Assembly (NCBI RefSeq): GCF_026343335.1
Contig: NZ_JAPELX010000001.1
Span: forward strand, 8,742,001-8,806,000
DNA length: 64,000 nucleotides
Source: Streptomyces sp. NBC_00078
Lineage (GTDB): Bacteria; Actinomycetota; Actinomycetes; Streptomycetales; Streptomycetaceae
Reading direction: 5' to 3'
Both the position numbers and the translations under genes were made by a program. Positions 24,411-33,144 of the stretch are shown piece after piece. The notes beneath the pieces were generated by a model. The model was given only the letters and a program-made list of their open reading frames with translations. It did no database searches and had not been told where the DNA came from. How positions within the stretch are numbered: the stretch's first letter is position 1; every line of letters begins with the position of its first letter.

Positions 24411-24451
24411 GCGTTTCTGGTGTTGGAAAACACGAGCGAGTACAGGAGAGC

Positions 24452-25120
24452 ATGATGCAGAAGTTCGACACCCCCGCGCCCATCTCCGCCGTCCTGGACA
24501 TCCCCGCCGGACGCATACGGTTCATTGCCGCCGACCGCGCCGACACCACCGTCGAGGTCCTGCCCGCCAACCCCGCCAAGAGCCGCGACGTCCAGGCCGC
24601 CGAGCAGACCACCGTCGCCTACGCCGAGGGCATCCTGCGGATTCGCACCCCCGAGCACAGGAACCAGCTCTTCGGCCCCTCCGGATCCCTGGAGCTCTCC
24701 GTTCAGCTGCCCGCGGGTTCCCGTATCGAGGCCAGGGCTGCCAGCTGTGAATTCCGCGGCGTCGGCCGCCTGGGCGACGTCGCCTTCGACGGCGCGTACC
24801 GCCAGATCAAGATCGACGAGGCCGCGAGCGTCCGCCTCACCGCGGTCGACGGCGACGTCGAGGTCGGCCGCCTGGGTGGCCCGGCGGAGATCAGCACAGC
24901 GAGGGGCGACATTCGGATCACCGAGGCCGTGCGCGGCGCGGTAGTGCTGACCACCCAGTCCGGCGACATCACGGTCGGCGCCGCCGCGGGCGTCTCGGCC
25001 GCCCTGGCCGCCGACACCGACTACGGCCGCGTCAGCAACGCCCTCAAGAACGATGGCTCCGTCGAACTCGACATCCGCGCCACGACCTCCCGCGGCGACA
25101 TCACCGCCCGCAGCCTCTGA
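24452..25120 (+). CDS. DUF4097-type beta-solenoid protein
   Basis: The paired ATGs at 24452/24455 follow AGGAGAG. The 222-residue product is a short-repeat beta structure: LDIPAGRIRFIAADRADTTV, LELSVQLPAGSRIEARAASC, VDGDVEVGRLGGPAEISTAR, GDIRITEAVRG, QSGDITVGAAAG. This is the DUF4097/adhesin-like repeat pattern with GDI turns. No signal peptide is visible, so it is cytoplasmic. Genes of this type in Streptomyces are often followed by a DrrA-like ABC ATPase; here the next 150 bp hold only a short stretch (AIQVQGLEEV) that could be a relic of one. Presumably controlled by the divergent GbsR-type regulator. Confidence 0.85.
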   Translation: MMQKFDTPAPISAVLDIPAGRIRFIAADRADTTVEVLPANPAKSRDVQAAEQTTVAYAEGILRIRTPEHRNQLFGPSGSLELSVQLPAGSRIEARAASCEFRGVGRLGDVAFDGAYRQIKIDEAASVRLTAVDGDVEVGRLGGPAEISTARGDIRITEAVRGAVVLTTQSGDITVGAAAGVSAALAADTDYGRVSNALKNDGSVELDIRATTSRGDITARSL

Positions 25121-25275
25121 ACGAGCAGAACCAGAACCGTCCGGCCGGGTCCACCGCGATCGAGATCCTCTCGGTCGCCGCCGAGGACGCGGCCGTCCGC
25201 CCCCTCCGGCCTGCGATCCAGGTGCAGGGCCTTGAAGAAGTCGTACGCCACACCTCACGCGATCAGGTGGAACAC

Positions 25276-26091
25276 ATGACCAAGAACAGCACTGCCTCGA
25301 CCACTTCGACATGGACCGGCATGGTGCCGGTTGACGACACGGCCCTGGCCGTCACCGACACGGGCGGTCCCGGTGTGCCCGTGGTCTATCTCAATGGGCA
25401 GTTCGCCACCCAGGGGTACTGGCGGCGGGTCATCGCCGAACTGGGAACGGGATGGCGTCACATCGCCTACGACGAGCGGGCCCGCGGCAAATCGAAACGG
25501 TCGGCGGACTATTCCTTCGAGGCGGCCGTCCGGGACGTCGATGCTGTTCTCGCGGCCAGAGGCGTGGACAGGGCGCTGGTGGTGGGCTGGTCCTACGGGG
25601 CGTGCGTGGCGGCGCACTGGGCCGGCCGGAACCCGGAGCGTGCCGTGGGCGCGGTCCTGGTTGACGGCGCGTTCCCCTACGACTGGCTCGATGCCGCGAT
25701 GGAGCAGCGGATCCGGAAGCTTTTTCGGCGACTCGGCTGGTTTCTGCCGCTGCTGCGCCCGACGGGCCTGGCCCCGCGGATGACCGCCGAACAGCAGGCG
25801 GACAGCAACATCGAGCTCGGCAAACTCTCCCGCGAGCGGGAGCTGGGCCCCGTGCTGGACGACATCACCGTCCCGGTGCGGTACGTGGTCGCTTCGGGGA
25901 CGTCCTTCGGAAGCCGCGGTGAGGAGCAGGAACAGATACGCGGCAGCCTCGATGCGGTGACCGCCCGCAACCCGAACATCCGGATCGGCGCGAAGGTCGC
26001 CAGCAACCACGGCGCGATCCTGAAAAGGGAGTTCCCGGCCATCGCCGAGGCCGTACGCGAGGTCGCCGCCCTCGACCGCGGGGCGCGCTGA
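25276..26091 (+). CDS. Alpha/beta-fold hydrolase
   Basis: ATG 25276 gives MTKNSTASTTSTWTGMVPVD and a 271-residue hydrolase: strand and oxyanion region VVYLNGQFATQGYWRRVI, YDERARGKSKRS, nucleophile Ser in the elbow VVGWSYGACVAAHWAG, acid region VRYVVASGTSF, and catalytic His in ASNHGAILKREFP. The size fits the haloalkane-dehalogenase/esterase-like superfamily without a lid signature; the substrate is unknown. It lies 155 bp after the DUF4097 gene on the same strand, so co-transcription is possible. Only a weak GGTGG ribosome site is visible, so the start is moderately certain. Confidence 0.82.
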   Translation: MTKNSTASTTSTWTGMVPVDDTALAVTDTGGPGVPVVYLNGQFATQGYWRRVIAELGTGWRHIAYDERARGKSKRSADYSFEAAVRDVDAVLAARGVDRALVVGWSYGACVAAHWAGRNPERAVGAVLVDGAFPYDWLDAAMEQRIRKLFRRLGWFLPLLRPTGLAPRMTAEQQADSNIELGKLSRERELGPVLDDITVPVRYVVASGTSFGSRGEEQEQIRGSLDAVTARNPNIRIGAKVASNHGAILKREFPAIAEAVREVAALDRGAR

Positions 26092-26180
26092 AACCATGGA
26101 CAGGGCAATGACCACAACGACACGTCCGCGCACCGATGCCGGCCAGGCGGTCACGTTCCGATGTGAGTCAGGAGGTGGCG

Positions 26181-26545
26181 TCAGCGGACAGGCCCAGGAC
26201 CCGGATGTACGGCGGAGGTGATGCCGGCGCGCGCCGCTTCCAGCTGGGCGGCGAAGGCGATGCCGAGGAAGAGGGCGACACCGGTGACGTTGGCCCACAG
26301 CAGCAGGGCGACGAAGGCGGTCAAAGGTCCGTAGACGGCCCCGAACGCGGTGCTTTTGCCGACGTACAGCGCCAGCAGCCAGGTGGCCGAGACCCACAGG
26401 AGGAGATGGGCCGCGCTGCCGAAGGCGAGCCAGGTGTAGCCCGGCTGCCTGCGGCGCGGCGACCACCGGAAGATCACGGCGGATGCGATCCACGCGAGCG
26501 CCAGCCCCACCGGGATCTCGAGCGTGCCCCACCAGCTGTCTGCGC
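26181..26545 (-). pseudogene. YihY/BrkB-family membrane protein, C-terminal fragment
   Basis: The frame encodes only the last three helices of a YihY/BrkB protein: VGLALAWIASAVIFRWSP, PGYTWLAFGSAAHLLLWVSA then LYVGKSTAFGAVYGPLTAFV, and WANVTGVALFLGIAFAAQLE. The family is normally about 280-320 residues with six helices; here nothing upstream of GTLEIPVG is related and no start codon is plausible. Truncation seems real rather than a frameshift because the other frames upstream also lack helices. Confidence 0.7.
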
Positions 26546-26702
26546 CACCGGGGGAACCCGGCGTGTGCCTGTTTCGACTGCCCCGGAACGGCTGCTTCAA
26601 CGGTCGCGCGACTGCTTCAGCGGTCGCCGCCCACGTTGCGCGTACGAACGCCGGTGAGCGGTGAAGGGCTTGCGCGGGGAGGTCGTGGTTGTGGTCACTG
26701 GG

Positions 26703-26730
26703 CAGGCGCCAGGCGCCAGGCGCCAGGCGT
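26703..26730. repeat. Heptamer tandem repeat CAGGCGC x4
   Basis: Three exact and one near-exact copies of CAGGCGC lie between the broken YihY fragment and the end of the sirtuin gene. It looks like a slippage product and has no assigned role. Confidence 0.8.
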
Positions 26731-26740
26731 CCGGCAGTCG

Positions 26741-27652
26741 TCACGCTTGCGGCCGGCCCACGGGGTGGTCGTCCAGGGGGATGCCCAGTTGGTCGGCGAG
26801 GGTGGTGAGGGCTGTTCCGAGCGGGAGCAGGATGCGGGTGAGCGCGTGCCGGTCGCCCCGGGTCGGATCCCGGTTGACGATCAGTACCGGCTTCTCGGCC
26901 TCGGCCGCCTGGCGGACGAACCGGAGTCCGGACATCACCGTCAGCGAGGAGCCCAGGACCAGTAGTGAGGCTGCTTCCCTGACCAGCGTGCGGCAGTGAT
27001 CGACCCGCCGCGGCGGCACGGTCTCGCCGAAGAAGACCACGTCCGGTTTGAGGATGCCGCCGCAGAGCGTGCAGGGCAGCACACGGAAGTCGCCGACCTG
27101 GTTATCGGTGAGGTCGGCGTCACCGTCCGGGTTGATTGCGGCGGCCGCCGGCTCGAAACCTGGATTGGCGGCCTCCAGCCGGCGGGCGAGTTCGCGGCGC
27201 GGGCTGACGGCGCCGCACGAAAGGCAGACGACCCGGTCCAGGCTTCCGTGCAGCTCGACGACGTCCTCACTGCCCGCGACCTGGTGCAGACCGTCCACGT
27301 TCTGGGTGATCACACCCGCGAGCAGTCCGTGCCGGCCGAACGCGGCCACAGCCCGGTGACCGGCGTTGGGGCGGGCCCGGCCGAAGGTGCGCCAGCCGAG
27401 GTGGCTGCGGGCCCAGTACCGGCGCCGGGCCTGGGCGCCCGCGGTGAAGTCCTGGTACGTCATCGGGGTGTGCCGGCTCAGGCTCCCGCCCTCGCCCCGG
27501 TAGTCGGGGATGCCCGACTCCGTGGAGATGCCGGCCCCGCTGAGCACCAGCACACCGCCGGCGCGCAGCGCATCGGCGACCGGCGCCAGATCCGTGGTGC
27601 CCGCAGGCAGGTCCTCGGTAGGCATCCAGCTCAGAGTGGGGCGCATGCGCAT
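26741..27652 (-). CDS. Sir2-family NAD-dependent protein deacylase
   Basis: ATG 27652 starts a 303-residue sirtuin; the longer open frame upstream overlaps another gene and is not used. Seen motifs: VLSGAGISTESGIPDYRGEG (NAD-binding GAG), ITQNVDGLHQVAGS, catalytic His in VVELHGSLDRVV, zinc pairs CLSC and CTLC, then LKPDVVFFGETVP, LLVLGSSLTV and LIVNRDPTRGD. The enzyme removes acyl groups from lysines with NAD consumption. It matches the actinobacterial class with a short N-terminal extension. The flanking genes give no clue to targets. Confidence 0.92.
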   Translation of the reverse strand: MRMRPTLSWMPTEDLPAGTTDLAPVADALRAGGVLVLSGAGISTESGIPDYRGEGGSLSRHTPMTYQDFTAGAQARRRYWARSHLGWRTFGRARPNAGHRAVAAFGRHGLLAGVITQNVDGLHQVAGSEDVVELHGSLDRVVCLSCGAVSPRRELARRLEAANPGFEPAAAAINPDGDADLTDNQVGDFRVLPCTLCGGILKPDVVFFGETVPPRRVDHCRTLVREAASLLVLGSSLTVMSGLRFVRQAAEAEKPVLIVNRDPTRGDRHALTRILLPLGTALTTLADQLGIPLDDHPVGRPQA

Positions 27653-27832
27653 GCCGCCAGGGTACGGAACAGACTGCCCTGCAGCCGCAGGTATCTTCAT
27701 CCGCTCGGCACGCTGATCCAGAACACACGGACTGGCTCCGTCCCTCGCAGGGTAGGACCAGTCTGCGCTGTTCTGCTCAGTCGCTGGACAGCCCGTCTCG
27801 TCCGAGCGCGCCGTCAAGCCCAGGAGATGTCC

Positions 27833-28183
27833 ATGCGGAAGCTGCGACTTCGAGCCCTCTTGCTCACGCTGCTCGCCATGACGGTCAGCGGCGTGGTGCT
27901 CGCCCCGACGGCATCGGCTGCCGAACCCTGCGGCGCCGGATGGCTGTGCCTGTACAAGGGCCGCAACTTTACCGACATCGCCTACATGACTCAGCGGCAC
28001 GGCTATTGCCGGAACCTCCTCGACTTCGGGATCGGCAGCGTCGGGTCCTACCGCAACAACCAGTCCGTGTACGTCGACTTCTTCGATGCGAGCCAGGACG
28101 ACAAGGTGTGGAGCATCCGGCCCGGCGGCAGCAGCTCCGACGCCACCACGTTCCAGGACGAGCGTTACGTCTGTACCCGCTGA
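27833..28183 (+). CDS. Secreted I36 peptidase-inhibitor-like (beta/gamma-crystallin) protein
   Basis: ATG 27833 (AGGAG 6 nt upstream) is chosen over the ATG two codons earlier, which touches the ribosome site. The 116-residue product has a signal peptide (MRKLRLRALLLTLLAMTVSG, cleavage after ASA around residue 30). The mature part contains CGAGWLCLYKGRNFTD, YCRNLLDFGIGSVGSYRNNQ, and a C-terminal FQDERYVC. Four cysteines would form two disulphides. This is the SMPI-like/peptidase-inhibitor I36 pattern widespread in Streptomyces. A secreted protease inhibitor or crystallin-fold surface protein is inferred. Confidence 0.85.
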   Translation: MRKLRLRALLLTLLAMTVSGVVLAPTASAAEPCGAGWLCLYKGRNFTDIAYMTQRHGYCRNLLDFGIGSVGSYRNNQSVYVDFFDASQDDKVWSIRPGGSSSDATTFQDERYVCTR

Positions 28184-28340
28184 GGCGGTGCGCAGCAGAT
28201 CGTCCGTCGGCGGTACTCTCCCGCGCGGCTGCCCCGCGCGACCGCCCGCCATCCCGCGGCGTGCTGACGGACGGAGAGGCAGTGGCATCGGCGCTCTACG
28301 GCCGTTCTGCAGCCGCTCTACGACTGCGCAACGCGGTGCG

Positions 28341-28790
28341 TCAGGCGGACGGCGGCGGCATGACCTCCTGGGGTCGGTCGGCCTTCCCCACGAGCGTCCG
28401 GGACAGGGGGAGCACAGACCCCACGACGAAGAGGCCGAAGAGGGTGATGGGCAACAGCGGCAGCAGCTGCGCGGAATCGTCGTGCAGCCAGTGCCGGTTG
28501 CCCCACCAGTTCGCGCAGACGTCCAGCACCATCACCGTGCCCGCCAGCCGGACGCCTTCCTTCCGTACGAGCACCACCAGCACGGCAACCAGCGGATCGA
28601 GGACCGTCAAGCCAACGAGGAAGACCTGCAAGGGCACTTGCTGAAACGACGCATAGGCGTGCATCCCGCCACGGATCAAGTCGAGGAGATGGGCGCAGGC
28701 TCCCTCAAGGAATCCGAGTACGTACACCACGAGAACCCATCTCGCCCAACGTGGCTGCCCGCTCCACCGCTCCCGCAGCTCACATCCCAC
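28341..28790 (-). CDS. Hypothetical four-helix membrane protein
   Basis: The 149-residue protein has four hydrophobic segments: WARWVLVVYVLGFLEGACAH, FQQVPLQVFLVGLTVLDPLV and on through AVLVVLV, RLAGTVMVLDVCANWW, and LLPITLFGLFVVGSVLPLSR. A conserved-looking NWWGNRHWLHDD lies between helices 3 and 4. It ends in a polar tail with PPPSA. I know similar actinobacterial 'hypothetical membrane' proteins but no function. No operon partner is evident. Confidence 0.75.
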   Translation of the reverse strand: MGCELRERWSGQPRWARWVLVVYVLGFLEGACAHLLDLIRGGMHAYASFQQVPLQVFLVGLTVLDPLVAVLVVLVRKEGVRLAGTVMVLDVCANWWGNRHWLHDDSAQLLPLLPITLFGLFVVGSVLPLSRTLVGKADRPQEVMPPPSA

Positions 28791-28918
28791 CGGGCCACCC
28801 TGGGCGAGACGTCAAACGCCAATCGGCCAACTGTGCTGTGCGCAGCGGCCGATCGGGGGTGGGGTGTCTGGTCAAGGTTCGAGCGAGGTGCCGCTGACGG
28901 TGTCGTCGCCGCACCGCG

Positions 28919-29971
28919 TCACAGCGTCGCGGTCGTCTGTTCTCCGGACGCACTGCCTGCCAGCCACTGGTCCCAGCCGAGGTTGAAGTCGGCGTAGCCG
29001 TTGTCGGCCGGGGCCTTGGCGCGGGAAGAGCCGGTGATGGTGACGGGATCGCCCTGCTTGACCTGGCCGTAGAACCACTTGGCGTCCGACATGGACAGGT
29101 GGACGCAGCCGTGCGAGCCGCGGGCGCTGCCGCTGCCCGGGTTGGGGTCGCCCGTCGAGTAGTGCACATACGTGCCGGACTGGGTCAGGTGGACGTCCCA
29201 GGGCAGCGTCAGGTCGTAGTAGTTGGGGCTGCCCTTGTCGCAGCTGATGCCGACACTGCAGGAGGTCATGTGGACCTTCTCCTGCTTGTCGATGACGGCC
29301 ATGGTGCCGTTCCACGTCGGGTACTCGGGGCTGCCCGCGTTGATCGACAGGGTGCGCACCGGCTTGCCGTTCCGGGTCACCTTCATGGTGTGTCCGGTCA
29401 CCGAGACGTCCGCGCGCACGTCGTCGCCGATCGTGAAGCTGTGCGTGTAGCCGTGTACGCCGTAGCGTCCGTTGCCGTTGCTGACGCCCTTCAGGTCAGC
29501 GTCGATCTTCACCTTCGTGTTGGCGGGCCAGTACGTCTTCGGCCGCCAGTCGGCTCGCTTGTCGCCCATCCAGTGCCAGGCGCCGGCCACCGGCTGCGAG
29601 GCGCTCACCTTCATGTGCTTCTCGACCGTGGCCCGTGCCTTCGCCGCCACCGGGTTCGTGAAGATCACCGAGATCGGCATGGCCACGCCGACAGTGTTCC
29701 CCGTCTGCGGGGTGATCGTATCCAGCAGCATCGGCGGGCCCGCGGGCTTCGTCGGCTTGGGCGAGATACTTGCACTCGCCTTTCCTGCCGCGTTCGCGTC
29801 GTCGCCGCTCGCCTTGTCGCTACCGCCTCCGCCGCAGGCACTCGCGCCCACCAGCACCGCGACCGTGACGAATGCGATCCCTATGCCGCCCTTGCGCCGT
29901 CCCACGACCTGCCCCGCTCTCTCGTGCCCCGGCCCTGACGGGCCCCACTCACTGTCAGATGGTTTCGGCAT
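28919..29971 (-). CDS. L,D-transpeptidase lipoprotein (YkuD domain, Ig-like N-terminus)
   Basis: The 350-residue protein has a lipobox VGASAC with Cys46 after a membrane segment, a Gly/Ser/Lys-rich linker, an Ig-like domain (about 75-190: LLDTITPQTGNTVGVAMPIS, HMKVSASQPVAGAWHWMGDK), and a YkuD domain with the catalytic SHGCVHLS, giving His287 and Cys289. It makes 3-3 crosslinks in peptidoglycan on the outer face of the membrane, as the mycobacterial LdtMt2 group does. Streptomyces carry several paralogues. A residual RRKGGIGIA start near residue 25 could be the true N-terminus, since a signal peptide preceded by 24 residues is long. Confidence 0.92.
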   Translation of the reverse strand: MPKPSDSEWGPSGPGHERAGQVVGRRKGGIGIAFVTVAVLVGASACGGGGSDKASGDDANAAGKASASISPKPTKPAGPPMLLDTITPQTGNTVGVAMPISVIFTNPVAAKARATVEKHMKVSASQPVAGAWHWMGDKRADWRPKTYWPANTKVKIDADLKGVSNGNGRYGVHGYTHSFTIGDDVRADVSVTGHTMKVTRNGKPVRTLSINAGSPEYPTWNGTMAVIDKQEKVHMTSCSVGISCDKGSPNYYDLTLPWDVHLTQSGTYVHYSTGDPNPGSGSARGSHGCVHLSMSDAKWFYGQVKQGDPVTITGSSRAKAPADNGYADFNLGWDQWLAGSASGEQTTATL

Positions 29972-30460
29972 GGGCCGCAGTTGCGTGCGGCACGTAGATC
30001 TTTAGTGATCCACGTCACTCAAACCTCCTGACGTTCTGCTGCGGGAACCTTCGGACTGCTCAGCCGCGCAGGAGCGCCGGGTCCGGCTTTCTTGTTTCTG
30101 CCACTTGAGGCTCCCACCGATCGGCCGCCCGGTGTCCCACGACAATTCGGCTGCCCATCACGAACTGCGGCTAACCGCTTCGTTGGGATTCGCAGGGAAT
30201 CGACCGCGAGGTCGCCCGCGGGAACGTCAGCGGCACAGCGACATACGGTGGGCCACTGTCGCGACGGGACGCCGGCCTTGCGAGAGACGAACCCGCCCCG
30301 ATGGCCGGTGCTCCAGTCCTGCCATTCAGCGCGCCTCCGAGGGCTACCAGGGCGAGGGAGAGACCCACCTCCCTCCTTTGGCGATCCGCGGAGTCGAGCG
30401 CCTTCAGTGGGCGGATCCGCGCCAGGGAGTCACGTGCGGCCGCTTCGTCGGCGCGGGTGG
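29972..30460. other. 489 bp without an assignable gene
   Basis: The left part should hold the promoter of the L,D-transpeptidase. At about 30300-30440 a minus-strand frame contains EVGLSLALVALGGALNG, which is mildly hydrophobic and protein-like, but has no start or family match. Otherwise I see no structure. Confidence 0.4.
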
Positions 30461-30844
30461 TCAGAGGGGCTGCAGCCGGGTGCGCAGCAGGCAGAATTCG
30501 TTGCCTTCCGGGTCCGCCAGGACGTGCCAGCTCTCGGTGCCGGTCTGGCCGATGTCGGCGGGTCTGGCGCCGAGAGCGAGCAGTCGCTCCAGTTCGGCGT
30601 CCTGGTCGCGGTCGGTGGGGCTGACGTCGATGTGCAGCCGGAGCTTCCCTGGCCGCGGGTCGCTGCTGGGGCTGAGGACCAGGACGGGCTGCGGGCCGCC
30701 GAAGCCGACGTCGGGCGGCCCGATCTCGATGCTTCCGTCGCCCTCCCGGCCGAGTTCGACGTAGCCGAGGACCTTGCTCCAGAACTCGGCGAGCCGGTCG
30801 GGGTCGGCGCAGTCGATGACCAGTTCGCTGATGCGGCATGCCAT
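30461..30844 (-). CDS. VOC-family protein (glyoxalase_6-like)
   Basis: ATG 30844 gives MACRISELVIDCADPDRLAE and a 127-residue single-domain VOC protein with FWSKVLGYVELG, LVLSPSSDPRPGKLRLHIDV, ELERLLALGARPADIGQTG and the end WHVLADPEGNEFCLLR. The His-to-Asp/Glu metal-ligand pattern is incomplete (LHID and EFCLL remain), as in other glyoxalase_6 members that act as binding proteins. Further upstream codons are unlike the family. It shares CADPDRLAEFW and DPEGNEFC blocks with the two VOC genes at 35.8 and 37.4 kb. Confidence 0.88.
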   Translation of the reverse strand: MACRISELVIDCADPDRLAEFWSKVLGYVELGREGDGSIEIGPPDVGFGGPQPVLVLSPSSDPRPGKLRLHIDVSPTDRDQDAELERLLALGARPADIGQTGTESWHVLADPEGNEFCLLRTRLQPL

Positions 30845-30939
30845 GACCGCCAGTGTACGGAGACAACCCGAATGCCGAGCGCCGACCGCGTTGTGGAGGA
30901 CCGCGCGCCCCGAGAACGCGTCCTTCTCGGCGATATCGC

Positions 30940-30990
30940 TCCTGCCAGTCGTTCCGTCCTGCCAGGCGTTCCGCCCCGTCAGGCGTTCTG
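30940..30990. repeat. 17-bp degenerate tandem repeat x3
   Basis: TCCTGCCAGTCGTTCCG, TCCTGCCAGGCGTTCCG and CCCCGTCAGGCGTTCTG follow each other without gaps in the spacer upstream of the VOC gene. They may be slippage products or binding sites. Confidence 0.7.
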
Positions 30991-31112
30991 CGTCCACGAG
31001 GACGATTCGTCTGCACGGGACGAGCAGGATGTGGCCGGCGGGTGACTGGCCCCTGCGCACCGCCGTCGGCGGTGGGCAGAGGGCCTGCTGAGGCGAGACG
31101 GGTGACGGGGGC

Positions 31113-32642
31113 TCAGACCTTCTGCCGGGTTGAGCGATAGAGGGCCTCGGCGCTGGAGAGCAGTTCGCGCTGTTCGTCTTCGGAGCCCACCATCGGTTGG
31201 GAACCGTTGAGTGGCACCTGTGCGCTCTCCGGCAGGAACTTCACGGTGATCAGTCCGATGACCCCGGCCAGCATCAGGTAGTAGGCGGGCATCAGGTCGT
31301 CGCCGGAGGCGTTGACCAGGGCGGCCGTGACCAGTGGCGTGGTGCCGCCGAAAGCTGCGACGGCGAAGTTGAAGCCGATGCCCATGGCCGCATAGCGCAC
31401 GGCGGTGGGAAAGAGCGCGGGCAGAGTGGCGGCACTTGGTGCGGCGAAGCAGGCCAGCAGCGTCGACAGGATCAGCACACCCAAGATCGGCGGCCAGGTG
31501 CCGTGCATCTTGATGAGTTGGAAGGACGGGATGGCCAGGAGGATCATCGCCGCCGCCGATACGGCATAGACGGGACGTCGACCCACGTGGTCGCTGAAGC
31601 GGCCGAGGAAGGTGATCAGCACGACGATCCACACCATGCCGATGAGCACCAGCACGTCGGAGGATGAGCTGGACCGGTTCAGGGTCTCGGTCTGGTAGGT
31701 CGGCAGGTAGCCGGTCACCATGTAGTTGGTGACGTTGTACAGGAGGACGAGGCCCATGCAGATGAGCAGGGCAGGCCAGTGGTCCTTGACGATGGTCTTG
31801 AACTCGCTGCCGGCCGACGTCTGCGCGAGGCCCTTCTCGTGCTCGTCGAGCTGCTGCTGGAAGGCGGGCGATTCCTCCAGCTTCAACCGCATGTACAGAC
31901 CGATGGCGCCCAGCGGCCCCGCGATCAGGAAGGGGATCCGCCAGCCCCACGAGAGCATCTGGTCGTCGCTCAGGGCGAGGTTCAGTACGGTGACCAGGGC
32001 GGAGCCGAGCGCGTAGCCGACGAACGTACCGAAGTCCAGCCAGCTGGAGAGGAAGCCCCGGCGCCGGTCGGGGGAGTACTCGGCCACGAAGGTGGTGGCG
32101 CCGCCGTACTCCCCGCCGGTGGAGAAGCCCTGGACCATCCGGGCGAGCAGCAGCAGGATCGGCGCGGCGATGCCGATCGTCGCGTAACTGGGGATCAGGC
32201 CGATGGCAAAGGTGCCGATCGCCATCATGATCATGGTGGTGGCGAGCACCTTCTGCCGGCCCAGACGGTCGCCGAGCGGCCCGAACACCAGCCCGCCCAG
32301 CGGGCGCACAACGAACGCGGCGGCGAACGTGGCGAACGAGGAGACGACCTGCGCACCGGGCGAGGCGCCGGGGAAGAAGACCTTGCCGATCGTGGCGGCG
32401 AGGTAGCTGTAGACGCCGAAGTCGAACCATTCCATGCAGTTGCCCAGTGCGGAGGCACCGACGGCGCGCCGCAGCAGTGGCGGCTCGACGACCTGGACGT
32501 CCTCCTTGCGCAACGCGCGCCTGCTGCGGCGGAGCCTGCGGGTCAGCTCGTCACGGACCTGCCGCGGCATGTCCGCCGCGCTCTGCCGCACCTGCTCCCT
32601 GTGAGGGGAGTCTGCCTGAGGGTGCCTCGGGCTCGCAGTCAT
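31113..32642 (-). CDS. MFS metabolite:H+ symporter (ProP/ShiA type)
   Basis: ATG 32642 has AAGGTGG upstream. The 509-residue permease has a ~55-residue basic cytoplasmic N-terminus (HREQVRQSAADMPRQVRDEL, RRLRRSRRALRK), then the MHS-family signature GNCMEWFDFGVYSYLAATIG, FGPLGDRLGRQKVL (motif A), RMVQGFSTGGEYGGATTFVA, and a second-half motif GRFSDHVGRRPVYA. Twelve helices are visible. Relatives import proline/betaine, shikimate or dicarboxylates with protons. The long N-terminal arm is unusual within MHS transporters. No catabolic gene is adjacent to suggest the substrate. Confidence 0.9.
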   Translation of the reverse strand: MTASPRHPQADSPHREQVRQSAADMPRQVRDELTRRLRRSRRALRKEDVQVVEPPLLRRAVGASALGNCMEWFDFGVYSYLAATIGKVFFPGASPGAQVVSSFATFAAAFVVRPLGGLVFGPLGDRLGRQKVLATTMIMMAIGTFAIGLIPSYATIGIAAPILLLLARMVQGFSTGGEYGGATTFVAEYSPDRRRGFLSSWLDFGTFVGYALGSALVTVLNLALSDDQMLSWGWRIPFLIAGPLGAIGLYMRLKLEESPAFQQQLDEHEKGLAQTSAGSEFKTIVKDHWPALLICMGLVLLYNVTNYMVTGYLPTYQTETLNRSSSSSDVLVLIGMVWIVVLITFLGRFSDHVGRRPVYAVSAAAMILLAIPSFQLIKMHGTWPPILGVLILSTLLACFAAPSAATLPALFPTAVRYAAMGIGFNFAVAAFGGTTPLVTAALVNASGDDLMPAYYLMLAGVIGLITVKFLPESAQVPLNGSQPMVGSEDEQRELLSSAEALYRSTRQKV

Positions 32643-33144
32643 TAGGCATGCCACCTTGCCAAGTCGTTCGTGTTGCCGCACTTCCAGTCGTCCGCATCGT
32701 GCGGAGGGCAGGCCTCCGATGCGTGAAGGGACGGATGCCCAGAAGGGCACTGTTCACGCGTGCAACGTCCCGAACGGGCTTATGGGCGGCCCGCGACGAA
32801 GGATGCCCACCAACCTCCTTGCGCCGATCGGCGTAGCAACGGCGCGCCTTGGGTGGGGAGGCGGGCGCCGGTGCAGGATCTGTGGGGCGGCGGCCTCAGG
32901 ACGGGCCGCCCGGCATTGCCCCATCGCGCAAATGAGGTCCGGCAATGAAACCGTTGGACGAGCTCACCCGCCTGACATGCCGCCCGTTTTCCCGGCGCAC
33001 CGCGTGCGGCGGCCTCCCGTATGTCCGGCGCACCGCGTGCGGAAAGCCCGGTCACACCGGGGTATGGAACCGGAACCGCTCCCTGTCCGCGCGGCGGTTG
33101 TTCGACCGGCTCGATGGCACTCTCAGCGTCACGCCGGTCGCGTC
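32643..33144. other. About 500 bp intergenic region
   Basis: It contains the upstream region of the ProP-like gene and a duplicated 18-mer (CCGGCGCACCGCGTGCGG at 32992-33009 and 33025-33042). Open frames cross it on several strands only because GC is high. None looks coded. Confidence 0.5.
32992..33042. repeat. Direct repeat of an 18-mer, 33-bp period
   Basis: CCGGCGCACCGCGTGCGG is present exactly at 32992-33009 and 33025-33042. The period is a multiple of three and preserves frame in the region just upstream of the methyltransferase, but that region is probably non-coding. Confidence 0.8.

Noticed and set aside
27653..28288. Long N-terminal extension of the sirtuin frame
   Set aside because: It runs antisense through the I36 gene and lacks similarity to sirtuins; ATG 27652 directly precedes the conserved start.
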